A stretch of 64,000 bases of DNA from Adiantum capillus-veneris (taxonomy: Eukaryota > Streptophyta > Polypodiopsida > Polypodiales > Pteridaceae): NCBI GenBank assembly GCA_014529385.2, contig CM043953.1, positions 87,736,842 through 87,800,841 of the forward strand, in the 5' to 3' direction. Of this stretch, positions 47,425 to 58,904 are shown in pieces. Positions within the stretch are counted from its first letter, which is position 1. Each line of letters opens with the position of its first letter. The notes under the pieces are model-generated. The model was not told the origin of the DNA. It did not search any database and saw nothing but the letters and a program-made list of their open reading frames with translations. The position numbers and the translations under genes were made by a program.

Positions 47425-48928
47425 TTATACTCACAAAAAACAAAAAAATAAAGAGCAAGAGCAATTAGCAAACGAGTATGCACATTAAAAGTCAAAACAT
47501 TGACTCAGACCTACACATGTCACATCTGGTACAGTGAAACAGAAACCTATGCCATAGAACACCTTTTATCCTCATCACTTGAGTGATGGAGGGTAGGTAA
47601 GATTAGTACGATAGGAGTGTTTCTGTTTTAGAGTTGAGTGATTCGCAAAGTTCTCTTTTCCTACTAATGTGCCTCCTGGAGGTATTCCTTTTGTTTCCTA
47701 GTGTGTACAGGAGCGTGTTGCTATTGATAGGATTTGGACCTTCATGGAACCTTTCTCTCGTTCACACTTCAAATCAAGCGCGACCATCGACACAAACAAG
47801 TGTTTCTTGTCCATTAGCATTGCCCTTATCTTTTTGCATCCATGTTTGTCTGCTTTGATTGTGATTGGTAGCATAATATTCAGCGCATTGGCTTAGTATC
47901 AAACATTTAATTCAATGTAATGTTTTGTCATAATCACTTGTCTAGGTTTAAAAATCAAGCAGTCCGACTAAGCTAGTTTGACCAAGCTAGATATTAGAAA
48001 TCTTCTCTTAATACCATGGGGAATGCCTTCCTAATAAACAATGGTTACTTAGGTTCTTAATCCGATTTAGGCAGCATTGTATGAAATGTACTAGGGCTTT
48101 CTAGTGGGCTTAACCCTATTGACCTTTAGCTTAAGTATTATAAAGGGAGTTTACTAATGTGATGAGCCTGGGGAGGGTAACAGTGTTATATGACCCCCCA
48201 AAGTTACAAAATTAAAATGATGAAAATGAACAAGCAAAAAATAGAAGTGCCACAATGTAAAATCTTACGCTGGAAGAGAAATCCTGGCTTAAATTGGTAC
48301 TTCACTCACATGTATCGCCTATGGTACTAGAGCCCTAGAGGTTCCCAGTGTGGGCGCTTTTCCTTGAAAAGCAAAAAACCCAAGGCATACAAAATAAGCA
48401 CACACATCATAATTGAATCAATGTGAAAAGACTTTGGGGGGTCAAAGAAAAAGTAATCAGTCAGGTGATGATTTCATGAGAAATTCCTTTTATGGTAGCT
48501 TAACTACAAGGTTTTCTAGATATAGCCTCTAGTCAGCCCTCGAACATGAATACTTGGCTCTCGCGATTAAACAACTTAATTGACCACAGAAAATTAAGAA
48601 GCTTACCCATGGTATTAATATTCGATCTCTAGTGCCTTTCGACCGTCAAATTAGCGACCCCAGACTTGTTTAATTTTCTACCTTTACATCTGTTTATGCA
48701 TTTGATTACATTGCAATTTAATGTTCATTGCTACCAAATTGTTTGAAATTCTTTGACCAATCAATGTGTCTACCTAAAACTGCATATGCTTTTTAAGAGA
48801 ATGCAATTACTGTGCCAATGTTGTTTGATTTTGCAGTGACTGAAGAAGGCTAAGGACATTCATCTCAAATGCTCTTCCACCTCGACGAACCAGCTTCAAC
48901 TCAATAGCTTCCGAGGACGGAATCTACA
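47425..48928 (+). other. Non-coding 3' tail of A3
   Basis: Aligns with the A1 and A2 tails. No conserved ORF. Ends at CTACA where A1 and A2 continue with TCAGGAAGGGGGGCA. Confidence 0.85.
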
Positions 48929-48933
48929 GTCCC

Positions 48934-51900
48934 CGACATGGCCTTGATCAGCTGCTTCATCTTATCGTTTCCCGCATCTTTAGTAGTGATTCGTACCTGG
49001 CATGTAGGTTCATCATTGTGGGGCCAAAGATATCTGTATTCATGGTGAAGAACCCCGTAGAGAATGCTTCTTCAAAAGCCTGGAGGTGATAGGAGGGTAG
49101 AAACATGATTCTTTGATACAGCGCATGTATCACCTCCTTGGAAGGCTGACTTGATAGATCACAGGCACATCTGTATGTATCCTGGAAGAAGAATATGCTG
49201 TCGGTCACCTGGCCTGGCTTGAAGGTCTCGAACACTGCTAAGATTATTCTACAAATCTTCCTTATCATAATGCATGTAAGGTCAGGTGAGCCAGTGAACA
49301 ACTTTATGGCACTCGTTAGGGTTTTCACCATATATTGGATACTTATTCTCTCACCTGCCTTCATGCCCGACAGCTTTGGGTAATTCAGCCAAGTGGGTTG
49401 GCTTCTTTGCAAAATTTCTTGTGCCTTCCACGTCCTAATTCTTGGTAGAGGACAGAAGCTAAGGTTGTCTCTGATATGTTTAGGTGCCTCTACCAAGTGG
49501 ATTAGGTATTGTGGGTACTTGGTAAGCCAAGCCTTCCTCCACTTTGGCTGAGAATCTACTATAAGCTTAACTCCTTCTGGCTTCGAGGTGTCTGCATTGT
49601 AGAGAGGTACCGTTGGCTCTTGTCTGATCCGCTTGTTGATTGTTGTTGCCTCATATTTCAGCAATGGATATGGGAGAGAGGGTTGAATCCACTCGCGCTT
49701 GAGATTGATGGCGTCGATCTTCTGAATTGTCATAGATTTGAAGACCCTCTGCTCCCATTCCAAGGCTTCCTTCGTGCTTTCTCTTAGCTCTTCCTCTATT
49801 GCCTTACTCAATTTTTCCTCCTCTTCTTGTGTTAGATCCTGTGGCTCTTGAGAGGATCCTGCTATGCTTTCCTCTTGCATGGGTGTGTCCACAGGATCTG
49901 CCACATTTTCGAGGTCGATGCCCTCATTGGCGACTGGCCCTGAGCTTTCTGCCTCTGCTTGTTGCTGACCTTTCAACTCCTCAATTTTCCTGAGGCGTGT
50001 CTGCTTTTCCGCTTCAGCTTCTCCGCCCATATTCACGAGGATGTCATTAAGTTCAGCGTTTACTCTTTCCGCCTCCTCGAGCTTTTTCTTTATGCTTTCC
50101 ACTTCTTGCAGGGCTTTTTGGCCCTCCTCCATTCTTGTTTGCATTACGATAGAACCTTCAGCCATCATTAACCTCTGCTTTTTCTCGAGAGTCAGCTCCT
50201 TCTGAAGTTCCTGCATTTGCTCTTCGTATATTTGACTCTCGAAAATGATTTGAGTCGAGCTCGTAGCTTTGACTCTAGCAGGTGATGCTTGCAGCCTCTG
50301 GATAGTTTGATCTTTGACTTTTAATTAGTCTTTGAGCTCAAGGACTTCATCCAAGCTTGCTTCTTGTTCTATCTCTGCTTTTTCCTTGGCATTCCTCATG
50401 GCCTCAACTTCTTTTGTTTCTTCTGCCAACTGTAGTGTCAGATTATCTCGTTCTTTTTCATCATCTCGCAATGACTTGCTGAGCTACAGACACTCTTCTT
50501 CAGCTGCTTGTATTCTTTTTGTTGCTGCCTCATTTGCTTCTTCCATTGCTTGGCAGTTTTGTAGAGCTGTTGCCAAGCTGGCCTGGAGGTCAGCTTCTCT
50601 CTCTTTTTGCCCTTGGCTTTGTGCCTGCAGAGAATCCCTTTCCATTTTGGTCTTTTCTTCGGTGGCTTTGAGAGTTATCATCTCTTCCTCTGAAGCCATA
50701 GATTGTGCCCTCAATCCAGCTAGCTTTGTCATCACCACGTCCCAATCATTGGAGGGCGGGTGCAGGTGTACCGTGTCGGTAGCAATTTCTTTTAGTTACA
50801 CTAGCCGGATGCCTTGCATCTGTTCTTTATGCCCTGTTCTCGCCAAGTCAAATGCGACTGTGGCGGCTTCTTCCTTTGTATAGCCTGCAGCTAGCAGGTC
50901 CAAAAATGCATAATAGGCCTCATCTAATCCTTTTTGCTGAGATTCAGACTTGGCCTCTTCTTTTGGCTCAGGTTCTTGCCTTTGCTCTTGCTCTTCTGCT
51001 TGCCTTTCGTCTTGTTTGTCCTCCGCTGCATTATCTTCTTGTGGAGGGCTGTTGGGAGGTAGTGATGGCGGTGGAGATGGCTGTGGGCTGGGTTTAGGGC
51101 TATCTGGTAAAGTTGTCGGTTTGCCCTTTATGTCCCTGTCCGCTTTTGTTTTTCTTTCTCTTTCTTGGATTTCTTGTTCATCTAGCAGTGTCTGCCTTAT
51201 CTGCTCCACTTCCTCCTCGGTGAAAGGTACATGGGGGATGTTTTTCGCTGCCGCATCAAGAACCTCGAAATTCTTGATATAATCTTCAAAGCAATCCCTT
51301 TGCACTCTTCTGGAAGATCTGGACATAGACTCGAGAGATGGATTCCAGAGTTCGTTTAAATCCCCCTTGAGGGCTCTTTCTGCTCGGAAACTCTCCATCA
51401 GCCTCTCGAGTCTTGCCGCTTTTTGTGAACTTGTGTCTTTGGCCGGCACTTGAACAAACTCTTTCTTTCCTTTCTTCTGCTCGGGTTGCTCCTCTTCAAC
51501 TGGCTCTAGCCGTCTTTTCAACCTCGTAGCCACCCTTGGTGCCCTTTGCGGCTCATCTTCCTTGTCTTCTTTTACTCTTAGCCAATCATTCTGAGATGGG
51601 GGGTCAGGCCACCTTCCTTTAGCGTGTAGTGCCCCATAAACCACCTTGGTGATCAGCTCTCCTGGCACTATGTAGGTTGGCTTTTTGTTGCCCATCTTTA
51701 CTAAGCTGTCATGTATGTATGCAGCATAGTTAATTATCTTTGGGGTGCCTTTTGTCATTGCCCAAGTAAACGTTGTGGCAATTGTACCTGGCGGCATCCT
51801 GTACTTCTGTGGCCTCTTAGTGCACATGTGGAAGTACTGGTTGTACAATTGGCTCATAATTGCCAGCTTTGGGTTGGGAATGTCTTCAAAAGTGTAATTC

Positions 51901-52396
51901 GTCTTTTTCTCCTTGTACACCTTGACTTCATCCCTTCTTTTTGTTACACTGTCCCCCTCATTGGAGAGGTCGAGTGCATGGGCTACAACCCGCTCTGTGA
52001 TTATGATCTCTGTATCTGGTCTACCTTGTAAATCTGTCACCTTGGCAACTCCATCCTCCTTGATGCTTGTTACAAACTCCCATACTCTTTTGATGTCCAC
52101 CCATGCTGGTATTGCTTCGAAGTAGTTATGGAGGTCAATTTTCTCCAAGTAGCCGGCCATTTTGCTTCGTACAAATTCATTGAGCTCTCTTGGCAGCATT
52201 GGTAGCTCTATTACATTGCCTTCATTGTCTTTGAACACTCCCTGGTAGATCTTTAGGTCGTTTGACTCTAACAGATCTTCTTGTATCCAGGTGCTGGCTT
52301 TAGTGTTCCCTGTGGAATGACAAAAGGTTCCACCTCGTCCAGATAATCTTTGATTGTCATTCTTTTCTTCTTTGCCGGTGACTTCGAGGCTGCCAT
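48934..52396 (-). pseudogene. ORF3 of element B: globular domain, proline/acid-rich linker, coiled coil, conserved C-terminal domain
   Basis: Likely start ATG 52396 (MAASKSPAKKKRMTIKDYLD), then a frameshift near 52300. From 52260 one frame runs to 48957 with only three stops, near 50793, 50482 and 50325. N-terminal domain: LHNYFEAIPAWVDIKRVWEF, TEIIITERVVAHALDL, KYRMPPGTIATTFTWAM. Then KKGKKEFVQVP, a Pro-rich acidic linker (about 51100-50950), and long heptad-like Glu/Lys/Gln coiled coil (50740-49900). C-terminal domain: QRIMFLPSYHLQAFEEAFST. The last codons shift frame near 48980; the alternative frame ends MSGTT-stop across the A3 insertion. No signal peptide or membrane segment is evident, so it does not look like a classical envelope. 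Homologue: 3920-7450. Function unknown. Confidence 0.75.
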
Positions 52397-52562
52397 AGAT
52401 CTTGTTGCACTCAGTAATCCAAAGTTAGTGTTTTTTCCATATTAGCTGCGAAACTGAGTTTTACTCATCCAAATGACTTGAAAATTGGAATTGTAGCTTA
52501 AAAGGAACTTGTGAAGCTGTGCACGTGCTCACAGTGCAAATCTGGCCAAAAATTTCCATCTA

Positions 52563-53438
52563 GACATCCTACGCATAGGATGTCTTTTTCTTCAGAATTG
52601 ATTCATACTTGACATGCAGGTAGTGGAAGGCTCATGGAGCATGGTTAAAGGCTTGGATTTGAATTTGGATATCAAAAAGTGGATTTTTGGGCTGATTCAA
52701 GCTTTAGGTCACAATTTAGGTAGAATGTCCATCATAGGTAGCAATTGATGTCCAAATGGGTTGAAAATTGGTATATGGGCTCATTGCACCATGGTAGTGG
52801 CTCTTGTGATGTCATTCCTTGCATAGAAGGCTAAATTTATGCTGAAGACATCCTATGCGTAGGATGTCTATTTCATCAGAATTTCATGAAACTTGTTCTG
52901 TGGGTTGTCCTTGGCCTATGGAACATGGCCATGTTCTTGGATTTGAATTTGGATAAGATTTGATGCTTGTAGGGCTCTGTGAGGTGTTTTTGGGCTCAAA
53001 AAGTGTATCTTGAAGGTGTTGGGGGTCAAAAGTGATTAGAATGGCTTTAAACTTGACATATGGGCTCTTGATAATGAGGTAATTAGATCTGAAATGACAA
53101 AACATCCCTTCCATGCCAAAAAGGTCCATTAGACATCCTACGCGTAGGATGTATTTTTCATCATTTTGACTCCCTGACCACACAGATTGTTTGCTGATGT
53201 GTATGTGAATGTGTAATGCAAGTTTCATGAGATTTGGACAAGATTTGGTAGGTCAATGGCCCATTATTGCCTCTTTGCTCTAACTTTGCATTTTTCCATG
53301 CATATGAGGTCAAATCTGGTCCAAATGTGATGAAACTTGGTGTATGGCTTATAAATGTCATTCAGAACATGTGCATGACAAAAATTGATGAGGTTTGTGC
53401 CAAAAAGTGCCCTTGAGACATCCTACGTGTAGGATGTC
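52563..53438 (-). repeat. Four copies of a 22-bp palindrome at 284-285 bp spacing (B, before ORF3)
   Basis: Core ACATCCTACGCGTAGGATGT, with G before and C after. Copies at 52563-52584, 52847-52868, 53132-53153 and 53417-53438, giving steps of 284, 285 and 285 bp. Each is perfect or has one centre or end change. The flanks are alike but strongly diverged (for example TTGAAAATTGGTATATGGGC against TTTAAACTTGACATATGGGC upstream of copies 2 and 3), so this is an old tandem array in which the palindrome has stayed nearly fixed. Confidence 0.93.
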
Positions 53439-55217
53439 TCTTGGTGATTTTTTCAGTGCTAGTGCTCCATGTGCTTGCCCTTTGCCCCCCTAAGTCCCTT
53501 TTGAGCCTAATTTCAACAAAAAAGTTAAATGGATAGAGTATAACTTCCTGTGTGGACTTCAGAGCCTCCGAGCCGTTTTCTGACTTTTGGAGTGTTTTTT
53601 GGTGATGAAATTTCTCGATGTTGGTCTCCATAGCTTCCCAATCCCTTGGGGATCCTTGCCGTATGGTTTTTGCCGACTTTGGCTTCACCGGAGCTCCATT
53701 TGGCAATTTGTCGTTCTAGAAGCACCTGTGGTTGCGTTTACATATCTTTGATGATTTGTGGTGGTCTACCACCATAGGACTTGGTTGTTGATGGTCTAGG
53801 AAAGCCGCTCGTGAAGTTTGGTGGCAAACGGACTTGCGGTTTGGCCGCAAGTGCATTTTGACGCTTTGTGTGTCTGATGCCGTTTTTGAGGTTTAGTGCC
53901 GCTTCGGGTCACTTTTTGGTCATGCGGGCCATATGGACTTGTCGAGCATGTCGAGATGCTCCTACCCATAAATTTTGGTAGCATTTGGTCGCCGTTTCGC
54001 CGATTTCCCATTTGGTGGCCTCTTGCGGGTTTTTGGGACTTAGGTTTTTTCCCGATGGTTTCCCACTGCCTTTGGCTATCCAGGACTGGTCTCCTAGACT
54101 AGGGTAAGCTGCCGATGAAGTCTTGTTGCTTTCGGGTTAGCCGTTAGGCCGCTGTCTCTACTTGCAGGTCTCTACCGCTCGCTTTGTGTGTGACCTCTAC
54201 GCTAGTTTTCGCGACATAATGACAAACATGCGCGAAAAGCTCAAGGTGGTGAGCCTACCTCTCATGTCTGGAGCTGGTCGAGTAGACGTGCGCGTCATAG
54301 AAGCTGCTAGAAGGTCGATCCGCTCTAGGTGGCAGATGCTCTCTCCACAAAGTCAATAGTGAGAATGAGGTAAAAATGGGGTGAAAATTTCTTATAATGG
54401 AGGTCCCCGAACCACTTTTCATGAAATTTGACATGTGCTCCTATCTTCCTGCGAGATGCGGTTTAGGCTCAAAAATTTCTTGATTTGGACTCCATTTGCT
54501 TTGTTTACCAGAAATTTGTCATTTCGGTCAAAACCTGGCCAAAACATGCTTTCCACTCCAGTCTCATAATTGCACCCCCACTGTACCATAGGTTGTCCTT
54601 TAGTCACTGGTCATCCCCATATTTTTTGTTTTTCATTACGACTGTTTTTCACCTGCTTTTTGTATGTTTGAAGTTTTTCTGCCGAAAATTAGCAAAATTA
54701 AAAGGAAAATAGCAAATCAAACCTAGAAAATCCCCAAAAATCATAATAGATCACAAACATCACCTCAACACATTATATACACTCATATGCAATTTTTATG
54801 GTCGGATTTCTCCGTTTTACCAATATTTTGCTTGAAAAATGGCTATATACACACACCTAGGGGCTTGATTTGGCGTTTGGCCCCCTATACCTGTAGCTTC
54901 ATGCTGTATAAGGGCATATATACTTGGTTACTTCAGAAAGATTCGCAATCAAACAACAACCATTAAAATAGTCGAAAATCATCCCTTTTTTGCTGTTTCG
55001 GTCATTGGTTCCGCATTTGAGAATGCCTCTAGAATGCCTCCCCCCCTCCTAGTCGGAGTCCTCCCGGACGACAAGGTTTCTCCTCGGAGTATGTGCCGTG
55101 CATAGGTTGAAAAAGTTGTGCTAATGCCTGGCCGATTAATATGGCCCTATTTTATGCATACTCGGTCAATGCATGAAAAAATTAATGTTGTGCAAGAGAA
55201 GGGAATAAGCAAGATGC
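53439..55217 (-). other. Non-coding tract of B between internal polypurine tract and palindrome array
   Basis: No credible ORF on either strand. Several minus-strand TATA-like strings occur between 54770 and 54930 (GTATATAATG, GTATATAGCC, GTATATATGCCC), which could be promoter elements for ORF3; this is inference. Confidence 0.5.
55037..55050 (-). promoter_or_regulatory. Internal (central) polypurine tract of B
   Basis: The minus strand reads GACTAGGAGGGGGGGAGG. It closely resembles the terminal tract of the 3909-3922 element (GACTAGGAAGGGGGGAA) and lies just after the PR2 module, about 6 kb (net) before the terminal tract. Confidence 0.6.
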
Positions 55218-56441
55218 TTATTGACACTCGCCGTCGAGGCTTCCTGTTTTCTTTGCAAGTAGCAGCTGTAACTCTACTGCTCTCTGTTTAATTGTCCTTT
55301 TGGCAAGAGGCAATTGCTTTGCCGACGCTGTTGATGGAGTCGTAGCTGTTTTTAAGGATAGAATTGGTTGGAATGTAATATCTATGGGCCTTATGGCCTT
55401 GGCTTTCCATTGGTATTTTGTTGCTGCCGACTTTTGTAGATGGTTTGGCACTTTCTTGTTTGCCACTGGTTTGTCTTTCATCGGCATCCACATATATCGG
55501 TTCTCCTGGTTGACATGCAGATGTCTGCTTTCCATTGTTGCTTGTACCGTAGGTAGTTCCTTTGGCTTTTGCTTTGGTATCCAAATGTGAGTGACTTTTG
55601 GGTTATGGCTAAGCATTTTCTTTGGGATCCATATCTATTTTATGACCTTGGTTTTGGGTTGAACCGTCTTTGTAATCCGGTTGTTACATTGTTTTTTTTA
55701 CGCCATTGCATTTCTATCCTTTCGCATCCATACGTGTTTACCTTGTTTTGGTAGCCTAGATTTTTGCATTGTGGCCAGTGACTTCAGCTGTCTGTAATTA
55801 GCATGGTTGGCTTTTACCTGGTTGTTGGTCTCAGGTTTCATGTTGATCTTTGATGGCATTTGTGCTTTTGTCTTTGTTGCCAGTGATTGCATGGCTTGCA
55901 GTTGATCATGATGGTATTGCTGAGCAAGAGCTATCACCTGTTGTTCATGTTCGTGCTAAATTTTGACCGCCTTTGCTTTCCAATCTATCTGCACATTGTA
56001 TGCTTTTTGCCAAGGTTGCCCTAGCATCATTGGGTGTTGTGTGCTTTCATCTGTCACCACATAGAACTTGTGTGGGTAAATATATTGATGTATCTGTACA
56101 TGCAATATAGTCCATCCTAATGTTTTCAATGGGTGTGATGTGCTACTTTCCAGCACTTGGGGAGTAGGATGAAGTTGATCTGTGACTCTGAGCTGTTGGT
56201 ATAATCCGTAAGAGATCAAATTTGCTTGAGCACCCGAATCAAGCAAAGTCGTTGATTCAACTTGATCGTTGCCCACTTTGACTGTAATTATTGGCTCCAC
56301 TGTTTCCTCCTCCAACTTCATCAGTCGAATGGCATTGATTTTCAATGGTGGTTTACTTTGTTGTTGTTGTCGCAGAAGCCGTCTTTTTGCAATGCGTTCT
56401 TGTGCTTCGGCTTGAGCTTCCTCCCTAATTGGTGTTGTCAT
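55218..56441 (-). pseudogene. B second retropepsin (PR2) followed by Gln/Lys-rich tail with W-x-P motifs
   Basis: 56441-55956 reads through a Gln-rich start (RRLLRQQQQSKPPLKINAIR) into a clear retropepsin: TLLDSGAQANLISYGLYQQL at about 56250-56190 and MMLGQPWQKAYNVQIDW near 56020-55970. D-S-G is canonical here. The frame breaks after 55956; 55937-55698 continues with KHVWMRKD and 55616-55218 with HIWIPKQK, MWMPMKDK and YQWKAK. This module occupies the place where element D has RT, RNase H and integrase. It ends about 170 bp before the internal polypurine tract. Confidence 0.8.
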
Positions 56442-56586
56442 AATGATTTTTCTATCTTGGATAGTAAATTTTCAATAGTGTGCTGGTACGTTCATGTTGT
56501 CCTTTTCTGACTCCCTTTTTCCATCACTATCATCTTCAGTAGTCCATATCTCTCTCAAAGACCGTTTGAGTTCTTGATATTTCTGT

Positions 56587-58782
56587 TTACGCTCCAGTCC
56601 ACTCTTGGTCTTTTGTTGTTTCTTTTTTTGATTTTTCAGATTTTTGTGATTTTGTTTCGGTTTTAGCTTTTCTTACCTGTTTTATTTCTCCTCGCGTTCT
56701 TTCTTTTCGATTTTCTGAGAATTTTCTTGATATTTGATTTTTTACACAATCCTCAGCTTTTACAAGCATCAAATAGTGAACTTTACCTTTTATCCTGGGC
56801 ATCAGGTTCTCTCTCACTTTGTTTCCTGCTCTTTTCCTCCTATAGCGTTCTTGGCATCTAGGGTGTTGATTAGCAAAATCATAAAACTTGATATTCTTGG
56901 CTTCATTTCCACGCTCACTTCAGGTGTCTGAACACTCATTATCTGCATCATCATTTACTTCTAAATGTTTAGAGGAGTTGTAAAACTCTTCTTGTTCTGG
57001 AGGTTCTACCGTCTCTTTTTCCGGTACAATGCTTACCATGTAATAGGGTAGCACATCATAGCCATCCTTATCACAAAATTTTGTTGTTGGACTGTCAGTA
57101 ATGGTACAGACATCCAATGTTGCCAGTATGTGTTCCCATTCTAGAGGTTCCAAGGCATCTTCAGGGAAAGGTTCCTGAATATACTGTTTGTCCTCAATTG
57201 CTCTTTCTAAGACGCATTCCTCTTTTGTTAAACTTCCACAATGTGAAGCTCCGCACATCCATATCTCTTTTGGTTGCCCTAACCATGCTGGTAGTTCCGA
57301 TCCTGCTACTGTAGCCAAATCAAACTCTTCTACTGGTGTTTGGTTTACATCTTTGTAACTATGGTCTTTCAGGTGTATTTTAGTTGTCATCTCGCCATGT
57401 CTGAGGTATATGTGGTCATAACCCCAATCTTGGACCATCTTCAGTTGTCGCATGAATGGTCGTCCCAATATTATCTCATAATTCTTCTTTTTGTCAAAAT
57501 CGACTATTGCAAATGTATGCTCATACTCGATTCCGCACGAAGTGACAATTACTTTCTCTAAGAGTCCTAGAGGCTTCTCCATGAACCCATCTGCCAACTG
57601 CAGCTTCATTCTGGTAGCCCTCAAAGTTGGTTTTCTCCATTTTCTCCAGATTTCCTTGGTGGCGATAGCAACTCCCACTCCACTGTCAAGAATAGCTTTG
57701 GAAACTACTCCTTGGAGTTCTACCGGTAGCGTCCTGTTTCCATCTTCTCCCTTGCAATATTCTCCAACCTTATTCAATGGTATCGGCCTAGTGTTTAGGT
57801 TAGGTCTGTCCAACTCCCTGATTCCTTCTTGGAGCTTCAAGGTGGGGTCTTTCACTACAAATTTTTCTAGGCATTTTCCTACTGTGGTCCACATGTTTGG
57901 TCTTAACCTTAGGAGTTCTGCTAACGTGATTGTGCATGCCACCGGAGTGGATAACAACTCAATCAATCCTTGCGAATCCATCACCTTGTTAGAAGAAAGT
58001 CTTTGAGATGGGATTGCTCTCACTTCCGACTTAGCTTAATATTCTCCCAGGTAAGAGGGTAAAGTTCTCAAAGAGTCTGGTTGGCTGTGCCCCGAACTAA
58101 TAGATCCTTGGTCTCCCCCTTGTGAATGTATCTTTAAGTTCATTTGTGATCTTGCCTCAATGTCTTCAATAGGAGGTAAGATCACGTTCTTTTCTTCTCT
58201 CGTGCTATTCATGTGGTTACTCATCCTATTAGCCTCGTGGGCCTCTCGGATTTGCTTCCACAGATCATCTAAACCGTTACCATCCTTACCCATTTCTGCC
58301 AATATTTTAGGATGGACCCCGTCACTTGCCCCATCGGTGGTATTTGGCACTATGATAGGCTCTCCTCTGGACTCATAATCATTAGTGAGTCTTTCCTTTG
58401 TTTCTTCATGCTTCTCTAATGTTGGTTGGATAGGGGTTGGAGCTGGTGCGTCATGACAATTTTCCGGTTTACCCAACGGGTCTTCCATCAATGATTGAGC
58501 CGTCTCGATCATCTTTCTACACATATCCAACCTCTGTTTTTCTATTTCTGCATATGGATAAGTCATCCACCTTTGCTCCTGGGTTTGGTTCTTTTTAAGT
58601 CGACCTTCATAAGCTTTTAGAAGCTCATCCAGCTGCTCGTTTACCTTGTCTACCAGTACAGATCCTCTTGATCCTACACTTTTGGGCTTTTCTATTTTCG
58701 TGGATGCTATGGCTGCTGTGGTGTGTGAGCTTAAGCTAGCTAGATCCTCTAACCGCTCCAATCTGTTCTTTGTATGTTTCAA
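56587..58782 (-). pseudogene. B gag C-terminal/linker and first retropepsin (PR1)
   Basis: One frame from 58782 to 56587, broken by TAA at 58033-58035 and by TGA after 56920. The first part (58782-58036) is charged and helical (RLERLEDLASL, QLDELLKAYEGRLKK) with no recognised fold. The second (58023-56920) has AILDSGVGVAIATKEIW at about 57700-57650 and IILGRPFMRQLKMVQDW near 57480-57420, a canonical D-S-G retropepsin, then a linker with CDKDGYDVLPYYMVSIVPEK. The third (56817-56587) is Lys-rich. All three match element D (39349-37967), after which the two elements diverge. Protease would cut the gag polyprotein in the particle. Confidence 0.85.
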
Positions 58783-58904
58783 CTCATCGGATGGGGCTGC
58801 TTGCTCTCGTTCTTTCCTGGCTTTCCTACGTGCCTTTCTAACTTTCCAAGTGCTTCTCTGATTTTTCGTTTCTGAACTTTGGGCATCGGTTTTTGGTTCT
58901 TCTA

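Larger units (their letters stand above)
40592..48928 (+). mobile_element. Family A copy 3 (A3), best-preserved coding, 3' LTR missing, TSD GTCCC
   Basis: Flanked by GTCCC at 40587-40591 and 48929-48933. It has a 5' LTR, a perfect tRNA-Asp primer site, a nearly intact polyprotein and the usual tail, but stops at GGAATCTACA, just before the terminal polypurine tract, and has no 3' LTR. The retained target duplication shows the junction is otherwise precise. Confidence 0.92.

Noticed and set aside
50332-50883. Plus-strand Ser-rich ORF of 183 codons
   Set aside because: Antisense shadow of the ORF3 coiled coil (Ser/Leu opposite Glu/Lys).
53139-53150. ACGCGT centre of the palindrome as a restriction-site or cloning artefact
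   Set aside because: Copies vary at the centre (CGCA, TGCG, CGTG, CACG) while the arms are kept, and they lie in diverged repeat units.
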